A stretch of 64,000 bases of DNA from CAVPJC01 sp963705155 (GTDB lineage: Bacteria; Chloroflexota; Anaerolineae; Anaerolineales; UBA4823), in assembly GCA_963705155.1 (NCBI GenBank), contig CAVPJC010000001.1, positions 186,001 through 250,000 on the forward strand. The letters are read 5' to 3'. The position numbers and the translations under genes were made by a program. The notes under the pieces are model-generated. The model saw nothing but the letters and a program-made list of their open reading frames with translations. It was not told where the DNA came from and did no database searches. Below, in pieces: positions 10,033 through 18,736 of the stretch (its first letter is position 1; every line of letters starts with the position of its first letter).

Positions 10033-12825
10033 ATGCCAAAAGCACCTGCTGCCCAGCCTGCACAATCTTTACGTTTGCTGCGCACCAAACTGTTCATTCC
10101 CCGCGCCCATCCAGACCTGGTGGCGCGTCCCTGGCTGGCAAACCGCCTGGATGAAGGCCTGCGCTGCAAACTGACGCTTGTCTCAGCTCCGGCAGGTTTT
10201 GGCAAGACCACCCTGCTTGGCAAATGGATTTTGGATCGCCAGGCATCTTCCCAAACAAATCAAAAATTCTGCTGGGTATCCCTTGACGCCGGCGACAACG
10301 ATCCAACCCGCTTCTGGAGCTATTGCTTGGCTGCCCTCCAAACCACGCAGCCAGACGCCGGCAAAATTGCCCTGGCGATGCTGCAATCTCCCCAACCGCC
10401 GGATATTGAAACCATCCTGACAGAAATTTTAAATGACATCGATCTCGCCACCGATGACTGTGTGCTCGTCCTGGATGACTATCACGTCATCGAAAACACT
10501 GCCATCCACCAGGCTCTCAGCTTTCTCCTGGAACACATGTCACCTCACATGCACCTGGTTATTGCCAGCCGCAGCGAGCCAGAGCTGCCCATGCACCGCA
10601 TGCGCGTTCGCCGTGAGCTGGTGGAGCTGAACCTGACCGACCTGCGTTTTACTCTCGATGAAGCCGCCACTTTTTTGAACCAGGTCATGAAACTCAATAT
10701 CGCCCAGGAAGATGTGAGCCGCCTGGAAAAATTGACCGAGGGCTGGGTCGCCGGCCTGCAGCTTGCCGCGCTATCGATGCACAATGTTCAGGATATCTCC
10801 GGCTTTCTGGGCGCGTTCACCGGAAGCCACCGCTACATCTTCGATTATCTGGCTCAGGAGGTCTTGAACCGCCAGCCGGCCCACATTCAGGATTTTCTAC
10901 TGCGCTCGTCAATCCTGGAGCGTATGAATGCCTCTCTGTGCGATTCATTATCCCCGCAAAATTCGTCGTCTGAGGGCATTTCTCCGATCTCGAATCCCGG
11001 TTCAAATTTATCCAGCAGCCAGGCAATTCTGGAACATCTGGAACATACCAACCTTTTCATCGTACCCCTCGACCAGCAGCGCCACTGGTATCGTTACCAT
11101 CACCTGTTCAGCGATTTCCTCCAGACCCGGCTGGAACAATCCGTCTCACCTGAGGTGGTTTCTGCACTGCATATGCGCGCCTGCGCCTGGTACGAACAAA
11201 ACGGCCTGCTGGGCGAGGCGCTTCGCCATGCCATGGCTGCCCACCAGCCCGGTCACGCCGCCGCCCTTTTGAGCCAGGCTGCTGAAGAGATGTTCATTCG
11301 CAGCGAATTGATCACCATTATCAAGTGGCTGCAGGCCCTGCCCGATGACATCGTGCGCGATGACCTGCGCCTGAACATGATTTACGCCTGGGCTCAGCTG
11401 GCTACCGGTCATATCGAAGCTGTCGAACCTATTCTCCTGAATATGGAGCGCATCCTGGGCGTAACCGCTGATGGATCCCCCCAAACGCTGCTCCTTCCGC
11501 CTGCAACCCGCGGTGTGCTGGCCGAAATTTCCAATTTACGCGCTTCCCATTCTTTCAACCTGGGAGATCTTGCTGCCTCCATGCGATTGAGCGTGCACGC
11601 GCGCGCCTACCTGGCGGAGGATGTTGATAAGGGCTGCTTCCAGAGCCGCCTTGGCCTGTTGAGCATCGCTTCCTTCAACCTGGCCGTGGCGCTCGAATTC
11701 AGCGGCAATGTGCCGCAGGCATTGCAATCCTTCGGAGAAGTGATCCGCCTCAGCCGCCAGGATCAAAACAACCACCTGCTGCCCATGGCGATCAGTCACC
11801 AGGCGACGCTGCTGGCAGTCCTGGGACGTCTGCACCAGGCCTTTGAGACCTGCCTTGAGGCGCAGCGCGATTTAGATCTTTCTGAACACCCCTCACCCCT
11901 GGCGGGTCTGCTTTACACCGGGCTGGGCAACCTGTATTACGAATGGAATGACCTGGCGCAAGCCGAAACCTGCCTCAATAAAGGCATCGAGCTGGGTCGC
12001 CAATGGAGCAGTTGGGAAATTCTCACTGCCGGCTACTTCGGCCTGTCGCACTGCCAGGTGGCGCGCGGCAATCTGCAGGCTGCACTGACCCTTCTGCAAG
12101 AACTCGAAGCGCTGCGGCAGAAACTGCAGCTTCCCTGGGCAGAAGGAGCCATTCAAGGCCAACTGGCGTTGGTTTCAGTCCGGCTGGGCGATAACCATGC
12201 AGCCGCCCGGTGGGCCGACGGCATGGGCGCAGCCCTGCAGGCAGGAATTCCTTACGTGCTGGAAGCCGAAGCCATCACCCTGGCGCGGGTACTGCTCTAC
12301 CTGGGCAGGAACGCTGAGGCGGATGCCCTGCTGGAACAGCTCCTGACCGGGGCAGAAGCCGGGCAGCGTTGGGGACGCGTGATCCCTATATTAGTCCTGC
12401 GCTCGCTTTCGCTGGCTGCCCTGGGAGAAAATACCCATGCTGCCGCCGCTCTGGAACGCGCCCTGCAGCTGGCAGAGCCGCAGGGTTACCTGCGTGTCTT
12501 CCTGGATGAAGGCGAGCCCTTAAGAAAAATGCTCTCGGCTGCCAACCGCCAGCTTTCAGCGCTGAGCCCCCAGCCTCCAGTCCTTGCCATCCCTCCGGCG
12601 CCGCCCCCCGGTCACCCATCGTCCACCACTGCGCCATTGAGCGCCCGCGAGCTGGAAGTTTTACTCCTGATGGCCAAAGGTCTGACCAACCAGCAAATTG
12701 CCGCCAGCCTGTATATTTCCCTCAACACCGTTAAAACCCACATCAAAAACATCCTGGGCCATCTGGACGTCGAAAACCGCACTCAGGCTGTGGACCGCGC
12801 CCGCCAGATGGGCCTGTTGCAGTAA
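10033..12825 (+). CDS. MalT-like LuxR-family transcriptional activator
   Basis: 930 aa from ATG 10033. The N-terminal STAND ATPase has a P-loop SAPAGFGKTTLL (around residue 55) and a Walker B CVLVLDDYHVI. A long helical region that fits TPR repeats spans residues ~430-830. The C-terminal LuxR helix-turn-helix (LSARELEVLLLMAKG ... NTVKTHIKNILGHL) ends close to the stop. Such proteins act as ligand- and ATP-dependent activators. A DrrAB-like ABC pair starts 194 bp downstream and is a reasonable target, but this is inferred from position only. Confidence 0.92.
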   Translation: MPKAPAAQPAQSLRLLRTKLFIPRAHPDLVARPWLANRLDEGLRCKLTLVSAPAGFGKTTLLGKWILDRQASSQTNQKFCWVSLDAGDNDPTRFWSYCLAALQTTQPDAGKIALAMLQSPQPPDIETILTEILNDIDLATDDCVLVLDDYHVIENTAIHQALSFLLEHMSPHMHLVIASRSEPELPMHRMRVRRELVELNLTDLRFTLDEAATFLNQVMKLNIAQEDVSRLEKLTEGWVAGLQLAALSMHNVQDISGFLGAFTGSHRYIFDYLAQEVLNRQPAHIQDFLLRSSILERMNASLCDSLSPQNSSSEGISPISNPGSNLSSSQAILEHLEHTNLFIVPLDQQRHWYRYHHLFSDFLQTRLEQSVSPEVVSALHMRACAWYEQNGLLGEALRHAMAAHQPGHAAALLSQAAEEMFIRSELITIIKWLQALPDDIVRDDLRLNMIYAWAQLATGHIEAVEPILLNMERILGVTADGSPQTLLLPPATRGVLAEISNLRASHSFNLGDLAASMRLSVHARAYLAEDVDKGCFQSRLGLLSIASFNLAVALEFSGNVPQALQSFGEVIRLSRQDQNNHLLPMAISHQATLLAVLGRLHQAFETCLEAQRDLDLSEHPSPLAGLLYTGLGNLYYEWNDLAQAETCLNKGIELGRQWSSWEILTAGYFGLSHCQVARGNLQAALTLLQELEALRQKLQLPWAEGAIQGQLALVSVRLGDNHAAARWADGMGAALQAGIPYVLEAEAITLARVLLYLGRNAEADALLEQLLTGAEAGQRWGRVIPILVLRSLSLAALGENTHAAAALERALQLAEPQGYLRVFLDEGEPLRKMLSAANRQLSALSPQPPVLAIPPAPPPGHPSSTTAPLSARELEVLLLMAKGLTNQQIAASLYISLNTVKTHIKNILGHLDVENRTQAVDRARQMGLLQ

Positions 12826-13019
12826 CCCGCTCTCGCTTCAGCCACCGCATCACCCACAGACAACTCCTCACCCGCTGCTCACCCTTTTGAGTGAGGCAGC
12901 CAGCCAGCAGGCAGATCACCCGCGTAATGCCTCTTTCGAGTGGCGACAGCGCCGGGGTATCTGGCTATACTGTGCACAATGAAATCCCGCTCAAAAGGAA
13001 TGTGCATGAGGAGAACGCA

Positions 13020-13937
13020 ATGAACGAAACTGTCCTATCCGTCAAAAATTTTCAGAAATTGTACGGCAGCTACCAGGCAGTGGCAGATATCAGTTTTGAT
13101 GTACTGCGGGGCGAAATCTTCGGCCTGCTGGGGCCCAATGGCGCCGGAAAAACCAGCACATTGGAGTGTCTGGAGGGTATTCGCCGGAGTGATGGCGGCA
13201 GCCTGAACATCCTCGGCGTCGATCCAGGCCGCGAGCCTCGCAAGCTCAGCAGCTTGATCGGTGTGCAGCTTCAGACCTCTGGCCTCCCCGCCAGCATGAC
13301 GGTTGAGGAAGCCATGCGCTTTTTCTGCGCCTACCACCATGTGGCCCCCCGCTACGATCTGCTGGACCGCCTGGGCTTGCAGGAAAAACGCCGCAGCGAA
13401 TATCACCAGCTCTCCACCGGCCAGCAGCGCCGGTTGGCTCTGGCGCTCGCGGTGGCGCATCGCCCTCAGGTGCTCTTCCTGGATGAGCCCACCGCCGGCC
13501 TGGATGTGGGTTCGCGCACCGAGCTGCACGCGTTGATGCAGGAGCTGAAGGCTCAAAATACCACCATCCTTCTGGCAACCCACGATATGGCCGAAGCCGA
13601 AAAAATGACCGACCGCGTGGCGATCTTGCTCAAAGGCAAAGTGGTTGCTCAGGGCACACCCATCGAGCTGACCGCCACAGGCTCAGGCTACACCAAGATT
13701 TCCGTCCGCACTGAAGATGCGCTGCTTCAGAAGAACGGCAAAGTCTTCCCGGCAGTCAACCATAAGACCATCAACGAAGAATACGCCATCTATTACAGCA
13801 CAGACCCCGGGGCTACCGTCTCGGCCGTCCTGGACTACGTCAATGCCCGGGGCGATAAATTGATCGACCTGCGCGTGGAACGCCCCTCCCTTGAAGAGCG
13901 TTTTCTGGAAATCACCAATATAGGAGCTTCGAAATGA
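13020..13937 (+). CDS. ABC transporter ATP-binding protein (DrrA-like)
   Basis: 305 aa. I choose ATG 13020 because a GAGGAG sits just upstream, rather than the longer in-frame start at 12891. It has Walker A (GPNGAGKTS), a signature LSTGQQRRLALALAV in place of LSGGQ, Walker B VLFLDEPTAGLD and the H-loop LLATHDMAEAE. It overlaps the permease gene by 4 bp (ATGA). A TATACT box at about 12964 may be the promoter. The system is a likely small-molecule or lipid exporter with unknown substrate. Confidence 0.92.
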   Translation: MNETVLSVKNFQKLYGSYQAVADISFDVLRGEIFGLLGPNGAGKTSTLECLEGIRRSDGGSLNILGVDPGREPRKLSSLIGVQLQTSGLPASMTVEEAMRFFCAYHHVAPRYDLLDRLGLQEKRRSEYHQLSTGQQRRLALALAVAHRPQVLFLDEPTAGLDVGSRTELHALMQELKAQNTTILLATHDMAEAEKMTDRVAILLKGKVVAQGTPIELTATGSGYTKISVRTEDALLQKNGKVFPAVNHKTINEEYAIYYSTDPGATVSAVLDYVNARGDKLIDLRVERPSLEERFLEITNIGASK

Positions 13938-14743
13938 CCGCTTTTATGCAGCACTTCACATTCGAGTTCAAATCCGGGCTTCGCAACCCAACTTCTCTCC
14001 TGATGAATTACCTTTTCCCACTCAGCTTTTACGCCCTGATGGGTCTGGTAATGACCGAGATCAACCCGGGCTTCAAAGAACTGCTGATGCCTGCCATGGT
14101 GACCTTCGCCTGCATGGCTTCCAACCTGCTTGGCCTGCCAGGCCCGCTGGTGGAATCGCGCGATGCAGGAATTTTCCGCAGCTTCAAGATCAACGGTGTG
14201 CCAGCACTTTCCATCCTTTCCTTCCCTGCGCTGACCACTATTTTTCACGCTCTGATCGTGGCGGTGATCGTCTCTCTGACCGCCGGCTCGCTGTTCGATG
14301 GAGCCACACCGGTTTCATGGGGTTACTTTGCCTTGATCACACTGCTGGTGGCCTTCCTGTTTGGCTCTCTCGGGGCTTTGATCGGTGTCATCTCTGGCTC
14401 AGCGCGCTCCACTGTGCTGTGGTCGCAGCTTATCTTCCTGCCATCCATGATGTTGGGCGGGCTGATGATGCCCATCGATGTGCTGCCCGAATCGGTGCGC
14501 TTCGTTTCCGGTCTTTTGCCCACCGCCTACGCCATGCAGGCTTACCAGGGCCTGGCGTTCCAGACCACCACCCTGCTCGACCCCACCATCTCTCTTCTGG
14601 TGGTGGCAGCCGGTGCTCTGCTGGCCTTCGCTCTGGCGATCTACCTGTTCAGCTGGGATAGCAAAAACAGCACCCGCCACGGCCATCCTCTCCTGGCGCT
14701 GCTGGCGCTGGTGCCCTATATTGCCGGTATCTTCCTGGCCTGA
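13934..14743 (+). CDS. ABC-2 type permease (DrrB-like)
   Basis: 269 aa with about six hydrophobic segments. It has the ABC-2 layout of a cytoplasmic N-terminus, paired helices and a final hairpin. It is translationally coupled to the ATPase through the ATGA overlap. A strong hairpin with a short T-rich tail follows the stop and should end this operon. Confidence 0.9.
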   Translation: MTAFMQHFTFEFKSGLRNPTSLLMNYLFPLSFYALMGLVMTEINPGFKELLMPAMVTFACMASNLLGLPGPLVESRDAGIFRSFKINGVPALSILSFPALTTIFHALIVAVIVSLTAGSLFDGATPVSWGYFALITLLVAFLFGSLGALIGVISGSARSTVLWSQLIFLPSMMLGGLMMPIDVLPESVRFVSGLLPTAYAMQAYQGLAFQTTTLLDPTISLLVVAAGALLAFALAIYLFSWDSKNSTRHGHPLLALLALVPYIAGIFLA

Positions 14744-14758
14744 ATCATAAAATACCCC

Positions 14759-14788
14759 GGGGGAGGCCCGCCATGCCTCCCCCTTCCC
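14759..14788 (+). terminator. Rho-independent terminator after the ABC pair
   Basis: A perfect 9-bp GC-rich stem, GGGGGAGGC pairing with GCCTCCCCC across a 7-nt loop, is followed by a TTCCCTTT tract. It lies 15 bp after the permease stop. Confidence 0.75.
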
Positions 14789-14816
14789 TTTGCTAACCGT
14801 AATAAAAGGAAATTCC

Positions 14817-15400
14817 ATGTCACGCGCTGCAGGGCGCCTCACGCCGCCAGAGCAGGTTGTTTTTCAGAAACTGGATGCCGGGCTGCACTGCCGGCTGACC
14901 CTCCTGGTGGCTCCGGCTGGCGCAGGCAAAACCCGGGCGCTGCGTGCCTGGGCCGCGGCCCGGCAACCTGGCGTTCACCCGCTGGTCTGGCTGGAGCTGC
15001 AGCCTGCTGATAACCACCCGGCTCAATTCCTGAACCGTCTCACCGCCGCCCTGCAGCCCTTCCTGCCAGATCCCCTTCCAACCCAAACGCCGTCCTGGAC
15101 GCCTGGCCCGGGAAGCCCGTTGGAGACTGTTATCGACCTGATCAATGCCGTGACTGAAGATGGCGTCGATTTTTCCTCATACTGGATGGCTACCATGCCA
15201 TCTCTGACCCGATCGTGCACCAGGCCATTGAGCTCCTGCTGGATTATCTGCCTCCATCCATGCACATGATCATCGCCAGCCGCAGCCAGCCGCCCCTGCC
15301 CATCCCCCGGCTGCGAGCGCGCCGTCAGCTTGTGGAAATTGGCGACGAGGAGCTCACCCAGGCGGTGGTACAATTCGCCGCATGCGTAAAAATACCCTGA
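14817..15400 (+). pseudogene. Truncated MalT-like regulator remnant
   Basis: It starts at ATG 14817 after an AAAGGA and encodes only the N-terminal ATPase part of a MalT-like protein: P-loop LVAPAGAGKTRALRAW, then a Walker B strand FLILDGYH in another frame. The frame changes in the run of five Ts at 15170-15174; a sixth T would restore it. The protein then matches the expected MHMIIASRSQPPLPIPRLRARR stretch only in part and ends at 15400, inside the start of the next gene. It lacks the TPR region and the LuxR helix-turn-helix. Even with the frame corrected it is a ~195-residue stub of a ~900-residue family, so I treat it as decayed. Confidence 0.75.
15369..15374 (+). promoter_or_regulatory. 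-10 box for a leaderless transcript
   Basis: TACAAT, part of the longer string TGGTACAAT, ends 7 nt before the ATG at 15382. The predicted transcription start therefore falls on or next to the A of the ATG. No Shine-Dalgarno is seen. The same string and spacing occur before the gene at 39931. Confidence 0.5.
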
Positions 15401-16641
15401 TCAAAACGGTGGGGATTCTGGCTGCCGCTCTCCTGCTGGTTGCGCTGCTCACCCAGCTCCCACCCGTGAAACAGCGCCTGTCCTGGCGCCTGTTCCTGGC
15501 CGAAGCCTATATCAACGGTGTCCTCCATCCGGTAGGTGCACTCCCCACCGCCCTGCCCCAACCGCGCCTTGCGGTAACCTCTCATCCCACGCCCACCGCT
15601 GTTCCGGCTGCCACCTTGCAGCCGCAAGAGCTTACTGCCACACCCGCCGCCTCACCCACCCCCACGCTTTCACCCACGCCCATTCCGGCATCCATTGCGC
15701 TGCCCGCCCCCGCCTGGGAAAAACAGGATATTAACAACTGCGGACCCGCCACTTTAGCCATGTACCTGCGCTATTACGGCTGGAAGGGCGACCAGTTCGA
15801 GATTGCCAGCCTGCTCAAACCCCAGCGCGACGACCGCAATGTGAACGTGGAAGAGCTGGCTTTCTATGTGCGCACGCGCGCCGGTTACCTGGGCGTGCAG
15901 TACCGCGTTGGCGGGGATGTCACTCTGCTCAAACGCCTGCTGGCTGCCGGGTTCCCCGTGATCATCGAAGAGACCTACACCTTCGACCGGCAGTACTGGC
16001 CCAATGACGACCTGTGGGGCGCTCATTACAACCTGCTCACCGGCTACGATGACGCCGCCGGCGTCTTTACCGTGCAAGACAGCTTTGTAAGCCCCAACCG
16101 TAAGGTGCCCTACACCAGGCTGGATGAAGACTGGCGCTCCTTCAACCGGGTCTACCTGCTGGTGTATCCGCAGGAGCGCGAAGCCGAGCTCAAAGAAATT
16201 TTGGGTGAAGATTGGGACCCGGATATCAATCGCCAGAACGCCCTGGCGGATGCCCGGGCCGACACCGAAGCCCGCCCCGAAGACGCCTTTGCCTGGTTCA
16301 ACCTGGGCACCAACCTGGTTTACTTTGAAGAGTACCGCCAGGCCGCCGAGGCTTTTGACACAGCCCGCCAGATCGGCCTGCCCCAGCGCATGCTGCGCTA
16401 CCAGTTCACCCCCTTCTTTGCCTACTTCCATTCCCACCGCAATGATGACCTGATGGCGCTCACTGAGTATGCCCTCAAGATCACCCACAACGCTGAGGAA
16501 GCCTTGCTGTGGCGCGGCTGGGGTTTGTACCGACAGGGCGACAGCAACGCCGCCATCGAAAATTTCCAGGCCGCCCTGGCTGAAAACCCCAATTACCAGG
16601 ATGCCCTGTACGCACTGGATTTCGTGCGCGCCAACCCGTAG
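15382..16641 (+). CDS. C39-family cysteine peptidase-like protein with TPR repeats, membrane-anchored
   Basis: 419 aa. An N-terminal membrane segment (residues ~9-25) is followed by a Thr/Pro-rich linker. The C39-like domain follows, with the Cys motif NNCGPATLAMYL, the His in GAHYNLLTGYD and the Asp/Asn region in FTVQDSF. The C-terminal ~140 residues form TPR-like helices. The catalytic Cys and His are in place, so the domain is probably active outside the membrane. No exporter is adjacent, so its role in leader processing is uncertain. It probably uses a leaderless transcript and is followed by a bidirectional terminator. Confidence 0.85.
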   Translation: MRKNTLIKTVGILAAALLLVALLTQLPPVKQRLSWRLFLAEAYINGVLHPVGALPTALPQPRLAVTSHPTPTAVPAATLQPQELTATPAASPTPTLSPTPIPASIALPAPAWEKQDINNCGPATLAMYLRYYGWKGDQFEIASLLKPQRDDRNVNVEELAFYVRTRAGYLGVQYRVGGDVTLLKRLLAAGFPVIIEETYTFDRQYWPNDDLWGAHYNLLTGYDDAAGVFTVQDSFVSPNRKVPYTRLDEDWRSFNRVYLLVYPQEREAELKEILGEDWDPDINRQNALADARADTEARPEDAFAWFNLGTNLVYFEEYRQAAEAFDTARQIGLPQRMLRYQFTPFFAYFHSHRNDDLMALTEYALKITHNAEEALLWRGWGLYRQGDSNAAIENFQAALAENPNYQDALYALDFVRANP

Positions 16642-16682
16642 CAAAACCCCCGATGGAAGTGATTGGCCATCGGGGGTTTTGC
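16641..16682. terminator. Bidirectional rho-independent terminator
   Basis: A perfect 16-bp stem (16641-16656 with 16667-16682) has a 10-nt loop and A/T runs on both sides. It sits exactly between the convergent C39 gene and MFS gene and can serve both strands. Confidence 0.9.
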
Positions 16683-16696
16683 CCGGTTATACAGGA

Positions 16697-18097
16697 TTAG
16701 TGCGCGCCGCGCGCCAACCCCGCCGGAACCGATTCCTCTCGCCCGGGCCGGATCATTTTCAAAGAGAACAGCAGCAGCACACCCATCAGCAGCCCGCCGA
16801 GCAAGAACGGCCCCGTGGAGCCCAGCGTCTGAAAGATGGCTCCTCCAATCAGCGGCGCCACGGCGTTGGCGGCGCTTAAGAACGCCGCCGAAATTCCCAG
16901 CATCCCGCCCACCTCACCCCGCTCGATGCGCTTGGTGATCAGGCTGTTGATGCTTGGCTGCAGGATGCCGCCGCCAATGGAAGCCGGGATCATCGCTACC
17001 AGAATCCAGGCCAATCCCAGCCAGCCGTTGTTGGTGTCCGGCGGCAGTTCCACGGCCAGGTTGCGCGTGGTGGGGTTCTCATGCGTGCGGAAGTCGCCGC
17101 TGGCGCTCAGCTCCTGCGCCAGTTTTTCCTGCGAGTAACCCGGCAGCGGCTGGCGCGGCGTGAACGAGGTGAACGCCAGGCCCACTGCCAGCGTCGCCAG
17201 CCCCAGGTACACCAGGCGCCGGTCGCCAAACTTGCGGCTCCACGGGCCAATAAAACCTCCCTGCACCGCCACCACGATCACACCCACAAAGACAAAGATG
17301 ATCGAATTGCCCGAAGCGTTCATACCCAGGCGGTTGAGGGTGAACAACGCCAGAAGCTGCTCGAAACCGCCAAAAGCAATTTGCTGGGCAAACATGAGCA
17401 CCAGCAGCAGGCCCACCTGCGGATGGCGCAGCGCCTGGAACATGGCGTTGATTGAAAAGCCGGTCTTGCGCTGGCTCTGCCCGCGCAGCTCTGCAGGCAG
17501 TGTCTCTTGCAGCCAGAACCAGGTGAGCAGGATAGACAGGAGCGAAAAGGCCGCGGCTACAAACGCCGGTACGCGGTAATTGTTGCCGCTCAAAGCCAGG
17601 GAAACAAAAGCGATCACCGGCCCAACCACAAAACCCAGCCCAAAGGCAGCCCCCAGCAAGCCCAACCCCTGGGTGCGTGTCTTTTCATTGGTGCTGTCGG
17701 TGATCACCGCCTGCGCCGTGGAGATATTTGCACCCGAAAGGCCGTCAATGATGCGCGCCAGGAAGAGCATCCAGAGCGCGTTGGAAAAGCCCAGCACGAT
17801 AAAGCCAATCAACGTACCCACCTGGCTCACCAGCAAGACGGGCTTGCGGCCAAAACGGTCTGAGAGGCGCCCGAGCAGCGGAGCGCCAACGAACTGCATC
17901 ATCGGGTAGGCCGCGCCCAGCAACCCAATGCTGAAGGCGCTGGCTCCAAAGGAGGTGGCATACAACGGCATTAGCGGGATGATGATCGTCAGCCCCAGCA
18001 GGTCAATCAAGACAATTACAAAAACTGGCAGGATTTTTTTGAAATCCAGCTTATCTCCCGCAGGGATATTTGTTTCAGAAGATTTGGAACGCTTCAT
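16697..18097 (-). CDS. MFS transporter, TetA-like multidrug efflux family
   Basis: 466 aa with about 12 hydrophobic segments. MFS motif A (GRLSDRFGRKPVLL) lies between helices 2 and 3. A long hydrophilic insert sits in the middle of the C-terminal half (around the RTHENPTTRN region). The gene begins 32 bp after the padR gene on the same strand, so the two form a regulator-efflux unit. The substrate is likely a drug or toxic small molecule. Confidence 0.9.
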   Translation of the reverse strand: MKRSKSSETNIPAGDKLDFKKILPVFVIVLIDLLGLTIIIPLMPLYATSFGASAFSIGLLGAAYPMMQFVGAPLLGRLSDRFGRKPVLLVSQVGTLIGFIVLGFSNALWMLFLARIIDGLSGANISTAQAVITDSTNEKTRTQGLGLLGAAFGLGFVVGPVIAFVSLALSGNNYRVPAFVAAAFSLLSILLTWFWLQETLPAELRGQSQRKTGFSINAMFQALRHPQVGLLLVLMFAQQIAFGGFEQLLALFTLNRLGMNASGNSIIFVFVGVIVVAVQGGFIGPWSRKFGDRRLVYLGLATLAVGLAFTSFTPRQPLPGYSQEKLAQELSASGDFRTHENPTTRNLAVELPPDTNNGWLGLAWILVAMIPASIGGGILQPSINSLITKRIERGEVGGMLGISAAFLSAANAVAPLIGGAIFQTLGSTGPFLLGGLLMGVLLLFSLKMIRPGREESVPAGLARGAH

Positions 18098-18129
18098 ACT
18101 TTGGTTTACTCCGTATCCATCCAGGTGGC

Positions 18130-18633
18130 TTAAGATTCAAACCGGGCCAGAACTTCGTCCAGCCATTCCAGCTCGGCGCGCAGATGCCGGGCGCGGTGTT
18201 CGATCACCAGGTGCAAGCTGCCGGCATGGGCGGGCACATCCTTGGCGCCTTCCAGCTCGCCAGCCAGGGTTTGCCGCCGTTGGCGCAAAAGGGTATGGGC
18301 TTGCAATGGATCCAGGCTGTCCAGAAAAGCCAGGCCAATATCGCCAGGGAAGTACACCGGCGGGTTAGAAGCCAGGTTGGCGTGCAGCAACCGTTGAAAT
18401 TCGGTCTCACCCCGCGGTGTCAGGCGGTAAACTCGCCGCGGCGGGCGATTGCCCTCCTGCTCCAGCGTTTCCGCAATCCACCCATCTTCCGCCATCTTGT
18501 TTAACAGATAGTAGGCTGTGGGTTTTTTGAGATCGGTGCAGACAGCCATGTCGCGGTCGATAAACTCAAAGAGCTGGTAACCGTGCATACCCTGGCGGCG
18601 CAGCAGGCCTAACAGAAGCAGTTTGTGATCCAT
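18130..18633 (-). CDS. PadR family transcriptional regulator
   Basis: 167 aa. The N-terminal winged helix (LLLLGLLRRQGMHGYQLFEF ... PTAYYLLNKMAEDGWI) and the VYRLTPRGE wing are typical of PadR. The C-terminal ~80 residues form the helical dimerisation part. It is the first gene of the unit with the MFS pump, and a 46-bp perfect palindrome lies 25 bp upstream of its start. The likely role is to repress its own operon until a pump substrate binds. Confidence 0.92.
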   Translation of the reverse strand: MDHKLLLLGLLRRQGMHGYQLFEFIDRDMAVCTDLKKPTAYYLLNKMAEDGWIAETLEQEGNRPPRRVYRLTPRGETEFQRLLHANLASNPPVYFPGDIGLAFLDSLDPLQAHTLLRQRRQTLAGELEGAKDVPAHAGSLHLVIEHRARHLRAELEWLDEVLARFES

Positions 18634-18657
18634 GGGTTTCTCTTCCAGCAGGTCAAA

Positions 18658-18703
18658 ATAATCAGTCCTGACTAGTCAATATTGACTAGTCAGGACTGAT
18701 TAT
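18658..18703. promoter_or_regulatory. 46-bp perfect palindrome, probable PadR operator
   Basis: The two 23-nt arms are exact reverse complements with no spacer, centred between 18680 and 18681. Inside, the 10-bp palindrome TGACTAGTCA occurs twice, separated by ATAT. It lies upstream of padR and also reaches toward the 3' end of the patatin gene. Length and symmetry suggest two dimer sites side by side. Binding by PadR is inferred from position. Confidence 0.7.
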
Positions 18704-18736
18704 AGGTTTCTAGAGCGGGAATGTCAAGAGGCAAAT

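Noticed and set aside
12891..13019. Longer N-terminal start of the DrrA-like ATPase
   Set aside because: The extra 43 residues have no ABC features, and the ATG at 13020 has a better ribosome site and alignment with family starts.
13034..13580. Minus-strand ORFs inside the DrrA-like gene
   Set aside because: They are frame shadows of a clearly coding gene without start signals.
18658..18703. Palindrome read as an insertion-sequence end or attachment site
   Set aside because: No second copy, no target duplication and no recombinase gene lie nearby. A regulator gene next to it explains it better.
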